From Lithospermum erythrorhizon (taxonomy: Eukaryota; Streptophyta; Magnoliopsida; Boraginales; Boraginaceae): a stretch of DNA of 64,000 nucleotides. The notes under the pieces were generated by a model that was not told the DNA's origin, did not search any database, and was given only the letters and a program-made list of their open reading frames with translations. Both the position numbers and the translations under genes were made by a program. Shown here piece after piece: positions 25,946 through 37,800 of this stretch. Location: assembly GCA_019722365.1 (NCBI GenBank), contig JADFUC010000514.1, positions 248,001 through 312,000 on the forward strand. Reading direction: 5' to 3'. Position 1 is the first letter of the stretch, and the number at the start of each line of letters is the position of its first letter.

Positions 25946-28459
25946 CACGACTACTTCTGTACATGACCATACTTCATATGTCCCAAATTTATTGAGTTTT
26001 TGAAAGATCGATCGACTCCCAATATATTTTTGTTAGCTTCTACAGCTACCAATCACCATAATAGAATTGGATTTAATTAGCCTATGTTTAGAATTGTGGA
26101 GTCAGACGTAGGCGGAGACTATCACCGGTCTATTTTTTTGAAAAATATAATTTTATTATTTATCTTTCAAAATTATATGATCAGATAGTTCGCTCCATCG
26201 AGATGCACCACAACATTAGGTATTCACATTAATACCCTATATCCTATATTATGTAAAATAAAAATAGTTGAAATGATTAATTTTACTAACTTATAAAAGA
26301 TTCCTAGTTCGAAACTTTACACCCCAAACATGTTTTTTCTCGCTTTTGTTACTTTTATTATATTTTTTCTAAAAATAAATAATACGGTGAATTTTTATAT
26401 TTCAGATTTAAACGAATACTCATGCTTAAAATCACGGATCCGCCCAAATCGCCCACCGCCTTAAGTTTTTATATTTTAGTGCTTATCTGGCAACGCATAT
26501 TCTATATAAAAATCATGATTCCGCCTATCATTACATATAACAAGTGGGGGTGTTTGTTAACTGAAAAACCGAAACCAATATCTCAAAACCGAATGCATCA
26601 AATCGAATTATTAAATTAATTATGCATCGAATCTCAATATCAAAATATTTAGGTGTTTTGATAAATGCTTCAAAGAAAAGACTAAAATTGAGTTGTTTTG
26701 ACAACTTTGCCCTACCTTAGTTCATTTACTTATATATGAATCATATATTAAATAAATAATACTATAATAGATAATTAAATAATAAATCTTATTAATTAGA
26801 TTATAAATAGTAGTATAAATATAATAATTTGATTAAATAAATATTAAAATATAAATAAATGCTAAATAACATTAAATGTAAATATTTAAAACTTATAAAA
26901 AACATATAAAATTCAATAAATTGGATCAAGTATACATACCGAAAAAATTGAATAATAGCCACAAATTCTTCAATTAATAAGAAAATAACTAATTTTTCAT
27001 TAGAACCTCCATCCGTGGGAGAAACAAAACAAGGAGTAGCTATTACAATAACTTGTAATCACCTTGTCAAAGTCTCATAGCTGATTAAAAGTAGCTAATC
27101 AACTTATTTATCTAATTTACTTAAATTAGAAGTCACCTAATATAATCACAACATATAAGATACCAAATCGAACTCAATCAAAGCCATCTCAATTACACAA
27201 CGCATTATGACAAATAGCCACTAAAACATGTTGAAAAAAAAGCCAATCACTTTGGTTCTCTTGTTAATGTGGATATCAAATCCGGTAGAATAACAATACA
27301 ATACAATACATTGAATAAAATACAAAGAATTAACAAAACAACGATAAAATAATTGACTCTTCATATTAACAATACAATACATTAAATAAAATACAAAGAA
27401 TTAAATTAAAAAATAACACATCCGAGTATTATAAATCAATAGAGAAAATGACAAAATTATTAACCTACGATAAATCGGGAGTAAGAAGAAAAGGTGAAGA
27501 AAGGAGAAGAGGTTGTTTTCTTTTAGGGTTAGAAGAGCAGAAAAGCGAGAATCATGAGATTATTTGATTAAGTATAATCACAGATTATATTAAATTTTTT
27601 TTTCCTCGTTTCCATTGTTCGGTATTTACTTTTCAACTTTGGCGATTTTCTTTTAAATTAAGAGTTTTTCTATTTTTGAGTGGGTAAGAAGACGACAATC
27701 GTGTTATTGATGAAAGTCTTGCAAATGACATTAATCGAAAGACGTTTCGATTTTTCGGCTATTCTCATGATCGACTCTTTCCATGCTCCAGAAGATTTAG
27801 TCTACTTCGAAGTTGGAGTAGAATTTGTTTATGATGTATGTTGCAACAAATAAATGCAATAACAACTATTATGGGTTCCGCTCCCATGTGATACATATTT
27901 TGGTACTTTGGCGATGTTCTCTCTGCTAATGTTTTCAGTGTTGGTTCTCTGCAATGTTCTTCCGCCAATGTTTTGATTTTTTGATTTTCCTGTCAAATTT
28001 AATTTATTCACTCAAGTTGACGGTCCGCGATGTACATCCGATGTTTTCTTATTAGTTAAAATACACTAAGAATTCTATCAAATCGCGAACTTGAGGGAGT
28101 GCGACAGAGTAACGGATGAAATTTTTATGAAGATCAGAAGATTTTTTTTATCAAACTTGAAGTCTTATTTTCGTTGACATTTCCCCGATGATCATGCTCC
28201 AACCGGCGAGCAGATTGCATTCGATCCTAAAAATTCCGTACATATTATTAGTATTAATTATTATTATTACCATATTAGTTTTAGTAATAACTTGTGTATC
28301 AAGTTACTATTATTACCATAAAGATTCGATATCGTACCTATAAATACGGTTTGGCCAACATATATTTTGGCGAAGTTTATTCAATATAATTTTACACTAC
28401 TCTATCATTTTTATCAACAATTCATATGTATCTAATAGGATAGTATACTAATCGTAATA

Positions 28460-28724
28460 ATCTCTCTCTATCCTTAATATAAGTCACTTTATGTTGTTTT
28501 TAATTTATTCAAATTATAAGTCACTCTAATCTATTTTACATCATATTTTGTCCGATATATCCTTAATTAATGAAACCAAATATTAATGAAAGGTGTTAGA
28601 AAATAAAAAGGATACATTTGGATCATTAATTATTATTTAATGAAAGCTAACATTATCAAATGTTTACTATCTTAAAAATAAAAATAAACAACATAAACAA
28701 ATTATATTAAGGGATAGAAGGGAG
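28460..28724. mobile_element. Complete Stowaway-type MITE
   Basis: Left end ATCTCTCTCTATCCTTAATA and complemented right end CTCCCTTCTATCCCTTAATA form inverted repeats flanked by TA (28458-28459 and 28725-28726). About 265 bp, non-coding, AT-rich core. Confidence 0.75.
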
Positions 28725-29342
28725 TATGTAGACATGCATCAGTTTCTTTCATAATAGTAAAATAATTAGATCATCAAAATCGAAACTACACTAGTATACT
28801 ACTCATGTTATCATAGCAGGTGAATAGATAATTACTCTATTTATTATCAATAAAATATCATATGGAAGTCATTATGGTTATATGTCCAATTTTATTAGAC
28901 CATTTTTAATAGGAGAAAATTCATCTTCCAATATTACATGTCACATCACATTATTCTTTCAAATCATTAAATATTTTTATAATTTTTGCTAATTTTACAA
29001 TAAAAAATATTTCAAAAATTTATTTTATTTTCTTTCTATCCAATAATTATTAATACATACTTCAACATATATAATCTTTGAAAACATGATAAAAATTATT
29101 GTCCAAATTAAACAAACTTAATATCTAATTATTAATCTTGAAAAATAAAAAATATTGGTGAATTTTGTTTATTAAAACTTTGTCAAATTAATATCCAAAA
29201 ACTCTAAATAAAAAAGAGTAGAAGATAAAATTTCTACCATCATGTCATACTCTAGTTGGACATGTGTAAGAATTATTTTCAAAAAATTGAGAATTATTGA
29301 ATAACTCCTAAAAATTGTGAACAAATTTAACCTCCAATTATC

Positions 29343-29412
29343 TTTTATTATACTCGATTATTCCTCCAAATATTTTCTATTATACTTGATTATTCCTCCA
29401 AATATTTTCTAT
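29343..29412. repeat. 32-bp direct repeat, two copies
   Basis: The unit TATTATACTYGATTATTCC followed by TCCAAATATTTTC occurs twice in tandem with one clear difference (CGATTATT versus TGATTATT), and a partial third copy follows. Confidence 0.8.
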
Positions 29413-29959
29413 TGAAGATGGTATTATGGAAGGTCAGAAATGGTATGGCAATGATGTGATTTAGTGTTTGACTTTGGCGCAAAAATCAGTTAGTTGAATA
29501 CTGTTACATTCGGTTTAGAGGATAATTTTATTCCTAACATTTGTTTATTTTCAATTTTCAAGAAATTCTACATTTACAAGTATGGTAATTTCTATCGTTA
29601 GAGAAAAAGAAACCACAAGCATATGCATGATCCCCTCCACATTATTTGTTTCTTTAAGTCAAATCTTTATGCTGCTTGCTCTGAATTGTCAAATAATTAT
29701 CATTTTTATATATTTTTTTTCAATACATACAGCTAAACTAATAGTGTTAGATATTTATAAGGTTGAGAAAAAAATTAATTGAAATATGCTATTAATATAT
29801 TTTTAAGTTGTGGATTTGAGCGTTTGAGTTTCATCGTATCGTTACAATGAAAATTAGACGGGTGATTTTTCTTTTTTATAAAAGTTACAAATTACATACG
29901 ATATCAGGTACAACCTAATTAAATTCTAAGTTGAGCACGAAACTGATGAAGTATATGTA

Positions 29960-30045
29960 ATATACTCCTCTGTTAGAAATCGAACCTTAGACCTCTTGGA
30001 TAGAGGTTCAAGCCGGATACAACTAGAGCATTAGGCCACAGATAG
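29960..30045 (-). mobile_element. tRNA-related SINE relic
   Basis: Read on the minus strand, the segment has a box-A-like TGGCCTAATGCTCTAGTTG and a box-B-like AAGGTTCGATTTCTAAC, spaced as in the head of tRNA-derived SINEs. It is not an intact tRNA: no acceptor stem can be formed. Confidence 0.4.
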
Positions 30046-31007
30046 ATAGGTGACTTGAGAGCGGAGGAATTGTTGATCGAGGAAGCTAATGATGGATCGA
30101 GCGATTCTAATTTGTTTTGTACTCCCTTTTAACCCAAAATAATTCACGCTTTCGCATATTGAGGTATAACTTTAACCATCAATTATTATTTTGATATACG
30201 AAAATGTCAATCATAATTCTACGCTCAACGAATTCTAAGTTTTGAGTCGTCCTCTTGAACCCAACCTGACCCATCCAAATGCCAGCAGACCAGCCTCAAT
30301 CTGCAATCAGAATGTACATTTAAATTTGAGACAGTTTATCAACTAATTGGTCCAAACATAACTTAAGGGATCGGATTGTTTGGTTAACTCACTAGTCACT
30401 AGTTAAGTGCATTTATCGAGGAATAAAGATTATTATTATTGAGAGGGTATTTGGAAATTGGATATATATATGTTAAGAAGATCCATTTTAAAATTAATGG
30501 GTGATAAAAAGAGTGTCCAAAATCAATTTATATATTTTCATTTCGTACAATATAAGTCACTTATTTAGAATACTTTTTTATTACTACTTGGTTTTATTTC
30601 CCAAGCAATTTTAAAACAAACTTTATATTATCATGAAGATCGATGTAAATGTTGATTCATGAGCATGGTATAAAAGGCAAAGCGGCATCTCGAATATCTT
30701 GATTTTTAAGAACAAATTTATACTAAAGGTTATCTAGCCAACGCTTAAACTTGTTCATATTTGTTATATTCAGAAGAATCCCACATCATCAAAATCACCT
30801 TTAGACTTTTACTTTATATTATACTAAGATGATTACATGGTTGTCACCCAAGAAGGGTATCTAGCATTATCTCATTGAGAAATTGCTCCAATGCATATGC
30901 TAGAATAAGACATTGCCATCCTAAATGGTTGGTCTAGTGTTGTAAATTTTTTTTTATATAATTTCACTATGGAAGCTTTAGTAATATACTAATACTAAAA
31001 AAAAAAT

Positions 31008-31240
31008 TATATTCTTCTGGGGATTTATATTCATTATAAGCTGACATTATTTATCAATATAACTTTTTCAGACGTGGAAATTTTATTTTGTCTTCTAATA
31101 TTTTTTTTTCTATTGATTGATAATTTTTATATTCTTGCTAGATTTATATTTTCATTATAAGTCGATTGCCACTATCAACGTAACTTTTTGCATCGTTTTT
31201 ATTTTGTCTCCTAATATTTTTTTTTCTATTAGTTGATAAC
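31008..31240. repeat. Tandem duplication, about 119 bp unit
   Basis: The order TTTATATT..CATTATAAG, then ATCAA(T/C)(A/G)TAACTTTTT, then TTTTATTTTGTCTYCTAATA, then TTTTTTTCTATT, occurs twice in direct order (about 31008-31125 and 31127-31235). It is non-coding. Confidence 0.7.
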
Positions 31241-31687
31241 TTTTATCTATTCTCGAAAATTGTACAATCAATGATTGTCTTAATAAATAAATTGTTTTTC
31301 TTCTAAACAATCAAATAAATAAAGAGGAAGGAGTAAGAGACAACAAACTTCAATACAAATTAATTAAAAAATAAATTTTTTGTTAGATGATTAGTTAAAT
31401 AGAGATGGAAGGAGTACTAATCTTTATTCTCAAATTTTAAAAATATAAATTTATATATAATTGAATTTTTTTACATAAGATCAATATTACTATTATATTT
31501 AATACAATTATATAAATATCCATTGCTAAAATTTTGAGTCGAAAATTAAAAATGTCAATTAATATAATGAAAAAAATCAATCAAACACTTTGTTTCCTCT
31601 TGTGAGTTTTCAACATCACAATAAACCATTAAAAATCTATCATTACATAGTTAATTAATGCCTAATAAAAAAAATTCAAGTAACGAC

Positions 31688-31695
31688 TATAAATA
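31688..31695 (+). promoter_or_regulatory. Likely TATA box of nicalin
   Basis: TATAAATA about 190 bp before the nicalin start codon. A start of transcription about 30 bp downstream would leave a 5' UTR of roughly 165 bases, a usual size. Position and match only. Confidence 0.4.
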
Positions 31696-31886
31696 CTGAT
31701 TCGGGAATTCACATCATCAATAAAAATAAAATAAAAATATCTCATTACAATAATAATTTTCCAGATCAACCAACCTGACTTTCATAATAAACCACAAAAT
31801 TATCCAATCTTGACTTTCATTTTTCAATTATCTCAATTTGGAATTCAATTTTGACATTTATATTTCAAGATTCATAAAAAACCACA

Positions 31887-34800
31887 ATGCCCATTTTCCA
31901 AAGAAAATTCATTAAACCGGCAGATTTAATACTAGACCCAATGTACAAAATCATATATTTGGTGTTGATAATTGTAGTATTTGTGGAATTGAGTGATGCA
32001 GTTTCAGTAGTTGATGTGTACCGTTTGGTTCAATATGATATTGGAGGAGTACCATATGGATCTCGTTTTGCATATCTCAATCATCATGCTGCTTCATCAC
32101 TAGGTGCGGACCAGTTGCCCCTCCTAAAATTTCGAAAATAGGATTTTATTATTCAGTTATTCAAAAATTAAGTTGTTTGCTCGATTCATTTGTATATTTT
32201 TATTCGTTTGGTCTAATATGGGTTATATTGTCCCCTATATTACTTCAGCTGCTGTTGATCTTTCAAGAACTGCACTCATACTCCCCCTCAGGGAGTTGAA
32301 TCTCAGTTTTATCCAAGGTGGGTGTTTTTTAGTTATTTGTTTACTATAATTATCCCAAAAAGATTGTCCAGTTTGGTTTTTTATCCAAGGTTGGTAATTT
32401 TTTAGGTGTTTATGTAGAAAGATTAGATTTTTACTGGTTTTGATTGGTATGAATGGACATTGATTAGTTAAGTTCTGGGTAGTAGTTTGTCCAGTTTGTT
32501 TTTTCATCCTAGATGGGTACTTTTTGAGTAATTTATGTACTACCACCATCCCCAAAAGAGTGTCTAGTTTGATTTTTTATCCAACGTTTGTAGTTTTTGC
32601 ATTATTTATGTACTACCACTATACTAAAAAGATGGTCCAGTTTGAGTTTTTATTCAAGGTGGGTACTTTTTGAGTTGTTTATGTAGAAAGATTGGATATT
32701 TACTCATTTAGATTGATATGATTGAACGACAACGAAGTGCAGCTTAGTAGTAAGATGCTTTAACTCGATGTCGGAGGTCTTGGGATTGGGTCTCGAGTCT
32801 TGATGTGAAAGTCGTAGATAGTGTTTGCACTTCACTCTTGGGTCAATTCTGGAGCAGCCTCCATAGGGGTAAGGTTGTATACTATTCAACCCCCCTTACC
32901 CTTCATTGGTGGGAGCCTCCTCCGGTGCCTGATGTATAGAAAAGGGGAAAAAAGATTCATATGACTGGATGATGGGTGTATAATGATTTGATTAGTTCTC
33001 AGTAGTAATGATAAGCGATGATCAAACTGTTTTGTGAGTAATTACATGCAATGTGAAGGCCTCATTGTTAGTTATTGTAAGAGATTGTTAGAGTTGAAAC
33101 CAACAGATTTAGTTTTTAGCTTTAATAAAATTATTAGCAATTGGAGTTTGGAATCATGAGCATGAAGCAGATTCTGTTCTTTTGGAAGTGTAAAGCATTG
33201 GGAAGGTGAATGTTTAGAGTTCTCTTTATAGTTGGTTGGCTCTGGTTATATAAGATTCTGTAGATCTGTCGGAGCTGCGGAAATACTTTAAACTTAGCAA
33301 TGCTTCTGTTCTTTATGTTGAACATAAAATTAGTTCATTATTGGAACTTGTCAAAGTCCAACCCATGACAGGGATTTTGATTTGAGCTGGATTATATTAG
33401 CATGATACGTTCTCATTTCAGTTTCTTTGGGGTCCAAAGAATTCATTTTTAATGTGTAAGTTTAGGAGTAGATGCTGGTGAAGGAGGAATGGGTTTATAT
33501 AGTTTTAGTTGGGTTTAATCAATTTTTCTTGTTAATTTGTTAGTTTAATCAATTTTTTGTTGAAATATATATTTTTGTTTGAATCTCAGAATATATTGGA
33601 CAGAAGAAGCCACTTGGGGGGTTACTTCTTCTGCTTCCTCCAATTTTCAATCCTGAAAACAGTGAGAGTGAAGACCTAACTGCCAATGATGGTGTGGATG
33701 ATCACTTCACGAACACTCTAGTCGAAGTGGAAAGATTGCTTATACACTCAAATATCCCTGTAAGCATAAAAGTGCCTATGATATTTTTCATATATTGTTT
33801 CTGAACTTATATTTCAATATATATTTTCTACGGTGGAAGTTTTTGTTACCAGGTACCATTTTATTAACTAAGGTAGATTCCAATGGAGTGCCTGTAACTA
33901 ACAACTATTATTATTAAATCTCATGTCATTGAATCCATGAACAGCATGTGACTCGTTATAACTTATCCTTACTCATAAACTTATTTTATTTATTATGTTT
34001 ATTTATAAAATACTCCGTAATAGATTAGATGGAAAATTCTGCAAGTTAAATGAAAGGCGATCCTTAGCATTTGATATTACCAGCTTACAACTGTCATCAA
34101 TAATAAAACCTTTTGAAGCTATGATTTCCCTTGTAGTTACGAATTTGGACATTGATATTTATTGAAAGATTAACTAATGCAAGACCAAATGAAACAAGTT
34201 AGATATTGATTTAAGTTTGACTTCCGAAGCTAAGAATTTTTTGCAAGAGGACAAACTTATAATCTAATATTCCCTTAAAACTCACCCAAAACCCTCATGT
34301 TTCTTCAAATTGGTGATATATCATGTAACTTCCAGCAGGAGATACGTAAAATCTTATGGGGACTAGTCGAAGACGAACTTCTTATTTGTTTACTTGTCTT
34401 CTTTGTTCTTATCCAGTATCCAGTCTATTTTGCTTTTGAGGATGAAGATACTAAAGCAATGCTGGCTGATGTCAAGAAGAATGATGTTGCTGGTCAGCCT
34501 GCTACTGCTACAACTGGCGGGTTAGTTAACTTATAAATGGCTTTTTAAGAATTGCTCAAATTATGTATCTTTTTAGCTGGTGAGGGAGGTGCAAAATTTT
34601 AGTTAGCTCTTCAACTATAAAAAAATTGCATCCTAACTTAGAATTTGTAAACTAGCGCAAATGCACTTTTCCTGATGCAATAACAATGAAATTCAGATGC
34701 ATTATTATTTGCAGGAACTATATTTTCACATCTTAATAACATTATCTTACCCATGTAACTGTCTTTATCAAATTATCACGCCTTTCGACATTTGTTCCTT

Positions 34801-37800
34801 AAAAGTTGGTTTCATTGGAATTCACAATAATATCATACTATTGTTATTTCTCATCGTGATAATGAAATATTTTTTCAATATATTGTAGCTACAAACTTGT
34901 AGTCTCTGCTCGAGAACCCAAGAAAGTTGTATCTCCAACTATTGCAAACATTCAGGTTCGAGATTTATCTGATTGTTGTTCATAAATGCTTCAAATTTGA
35001 TGCCTAATCTAGAATATGTATCTGATTGGAAACCTTCTCCAACAGTTTTTATTGTATCTTCTTCTACTTTGTCCACTATAATGTAGTCTTTGTTAAACTG
35101 ATTATTTATTTCTGTAACAGTATTTTGAAACTAGGTTTTATGATCTTTGTTGCATTATGCACTTTTACCATATAAGTTAAGAATGACATTTCCTTCTGAA
35201 CTCATCACATAATGGAGTGTAAAATTTATTATCCAAGATGGTTTGTGGCAAGCATTTTAGCTGCATCCATTTACAGTCTATAGGCATAATCGTGACACTA
35301 TTTCTTGAATCTTTGAACATGAAACGATCCTTGTTTTGTTACAGGGATGGTTGCCAGGCCTGAAAACAGAAGGGGACTCAACACAGCTTCCAACAATTGC
35401 CATTGTGGCTTCATATGACACATTTGGAGCTGCACCAGTAAATTCCTTGACCATCTACTGTATATGTGTTATGTCTTGTTTATTTTATCAACATCTAACA
35501 TATGTGAAGATGTTGATTTGAGTTTTTTGTTGTCTGAATTTTAGGCTCTATCAGTCGGAAGTGATAGTAATGGAAGTGGTGTTGTGGCCCTGCTTGAAAT
35601 TGCCAGATTATTTTCAATTTTGTATTCAAGCCCTAAAACAAGAGGAAAGTACAATTTGCTATTTGGGTTGACATCTGGTGGGCCTTATAACTACAATGGA
35701 ACTCAGAAGGTATATCACTCCCTACTCCTCTCTTGTTCTCTTACAGCAGGAACTCTTCAAGATTTTTGTGTTTCTAATTTTGAACTCATCATATCAGTGG
35801 CTCCGAAGTTTTGATCAGCGATTGCGTGAAAGTATTGATTATGCAATTTGCTTAAACAGTGTTGGGTCATTAGGCGATGACTTGTGGATCCACGTATCCA
35901 AGCCTCCAGAGAATGCCTACATAAAGCAAATTTTTGAGGCAAGAAACTAATATCCTCATAAAAATCCTTTCTTTTCTGATGCAGCTGTTTCTTAACGATG
36001 GACTTTTTGAGGGTTTCTCTAATGTTGCAGATGGATTGGGACTTAAAGTTGGTCTCAAGCACAAGAAAATTAACATCTCCAATCCCAGAGTAAGTAGCCA
36101 GGGTTTCTGATGCAGTGTTTGTAACACCACCAATTTGGTAATTTCTGTAAGAACTTTTGTGGAACTTATTAACTCAATCCAGAGCTTTAGCTGGTAGGCT
36201 TTCTTATTGGAAGACTTTGTTATGGTTTACTACTCTATCAGTCTCTGGCTAGCAAAGCATGTCCTAAAGTTGTTTGCCTGTACCTTTCTTTTGGAAAAAT
36301 GTTGCGTCTTATTTGTAAGCTACTTCCTCAAAAAGCTTGGATGTGGAGCTTAATCTGTAGTACCCTTATTACCTTTAGGAGAAAGTTGTAACAAAAAACG
36401 CCCTCTTATTCATGCTAGGAATTTACCATCCTTACATCTGAGTTTGTGATTTGTGGAACTGCGTGGATATTCTTCATATCATCGTCTGAGAAATTATACT
36501 TGGTGTGTATTAACTAATATCTTATAGGCAAGCATCAAACAACCACATTTCCCAATGCATCTAAAGATAGAACTATATTTTCTTCATATTGCTGATGTGA
36601 TTAGCTACTTTTATGCTTTTAGGTAGCTTGGGAGCATGAGCAGTTCTCAAGGATGCGGGTGACTGCAGCTACTATTTCTGAATTTCCTGTTGCACCTGAT
36701 ATGCTGGAAAAAGCAGGTGGTCTTTCAGACAACAGGTTAATATTTGCGACTTAAGCATTTTACTTTGGTTCTGCTTGTTTATAAGTTTGCTATCCACTAA
36801 ATTCCGTACTTCCTTGATAGGCAATTTTCCAGTGAAGCTTCAATTGCAAGAAGTGTGAAGTTAGTTGCTGAAAGTTTAGCGGTGAGAGCCCTTTCACATG
36901 TAGTTATTGATTCACTTTTAACATGGTTCACTTTACATCTTTTATCACCCCATGGCAAGGTGACATTAACATGGTTCACTTTAGATCTTTTCCAAATAGA
37001 TATATGTAATTCTTTGTCCATGTGTCTGTTCTGTGTTGCTACTCTAACTATACAAATATACTGCTTCAAAATACAATAATGCATAAAATTATCCATCTTG
37101 TGCAGAGACATATCTACAGCCAAGAGGGGAAGAACATCAACATATTTGCAGATGACAGTAGTTTAGCAATAAATCCTTCATACATTAGTTCATGGTTAAA
37201 TCTTTTATCAACAACACCTAGGGTATCTCCATTTCTTTCAAAGAATGACCCACTTGTTATGGCTCTAAAGAAGGTGACTATGTACTTCTAAGCTCAAACT
37301 TCTTCGATGATCGTACTTTGTTTGTCTAGTTAATGTTATTTTACAGTTCATACGAAGTTCTTACTAACTTCCATACTCCTGCTAGATTGTAAATTTATTT
37401 AAACCTCCATTCTTGCATGCACTAGAATAAAGCTGGATGAGGCCACTTTCATTGGGGAATTATGGATTCACATGACAACTGCAAGTGACAATATAAATCT
37501 TGGATCTCAACATGTACTAATTTAAATGATAGCAGTGTGATGATCACTTTTCTTTTTTAGCAGAGAATCTTCTTGCGCCACTTTCCTCTGTTTATAATAC
37601 CAACTAGAATAAAGCTGGATGAGTCCATTTACATTTGTGAATTGTGAATTCACATGTCAACTTCAAGTGACAATATAAATCTAGGATCTCAACATGTAAC
37701 CATTTAAATGATACCAGTGTGATGATGGTCACTTATATTTTTTAGCAAATCATCTTCTTTTACCACTTACCTCTGTTAATAATGCCAAATAATTTCTAAT

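Larger units (their letters stand above)
25946..31687. other. 5.7 kb intergenic AT-rich DNA with MITEs and SINE relics
   Basis: No gene is supported. It contains a MITE (28460-28724), a short tandem repeat (29343-29412), a SINE-like relic (29960-30045), a one-ended MITE relic near 30120, and a tandem duplication (31008-31240), all listed or noted. The last few hundred bases are the nicalin promoter. Confidence 0.5.

Noticed and set aside
35757..36133. Two overlapping minus-strand frames across nicalin exons 8-9
   Set aside because: Antisense shadows of conserved nicalin coding sequence.
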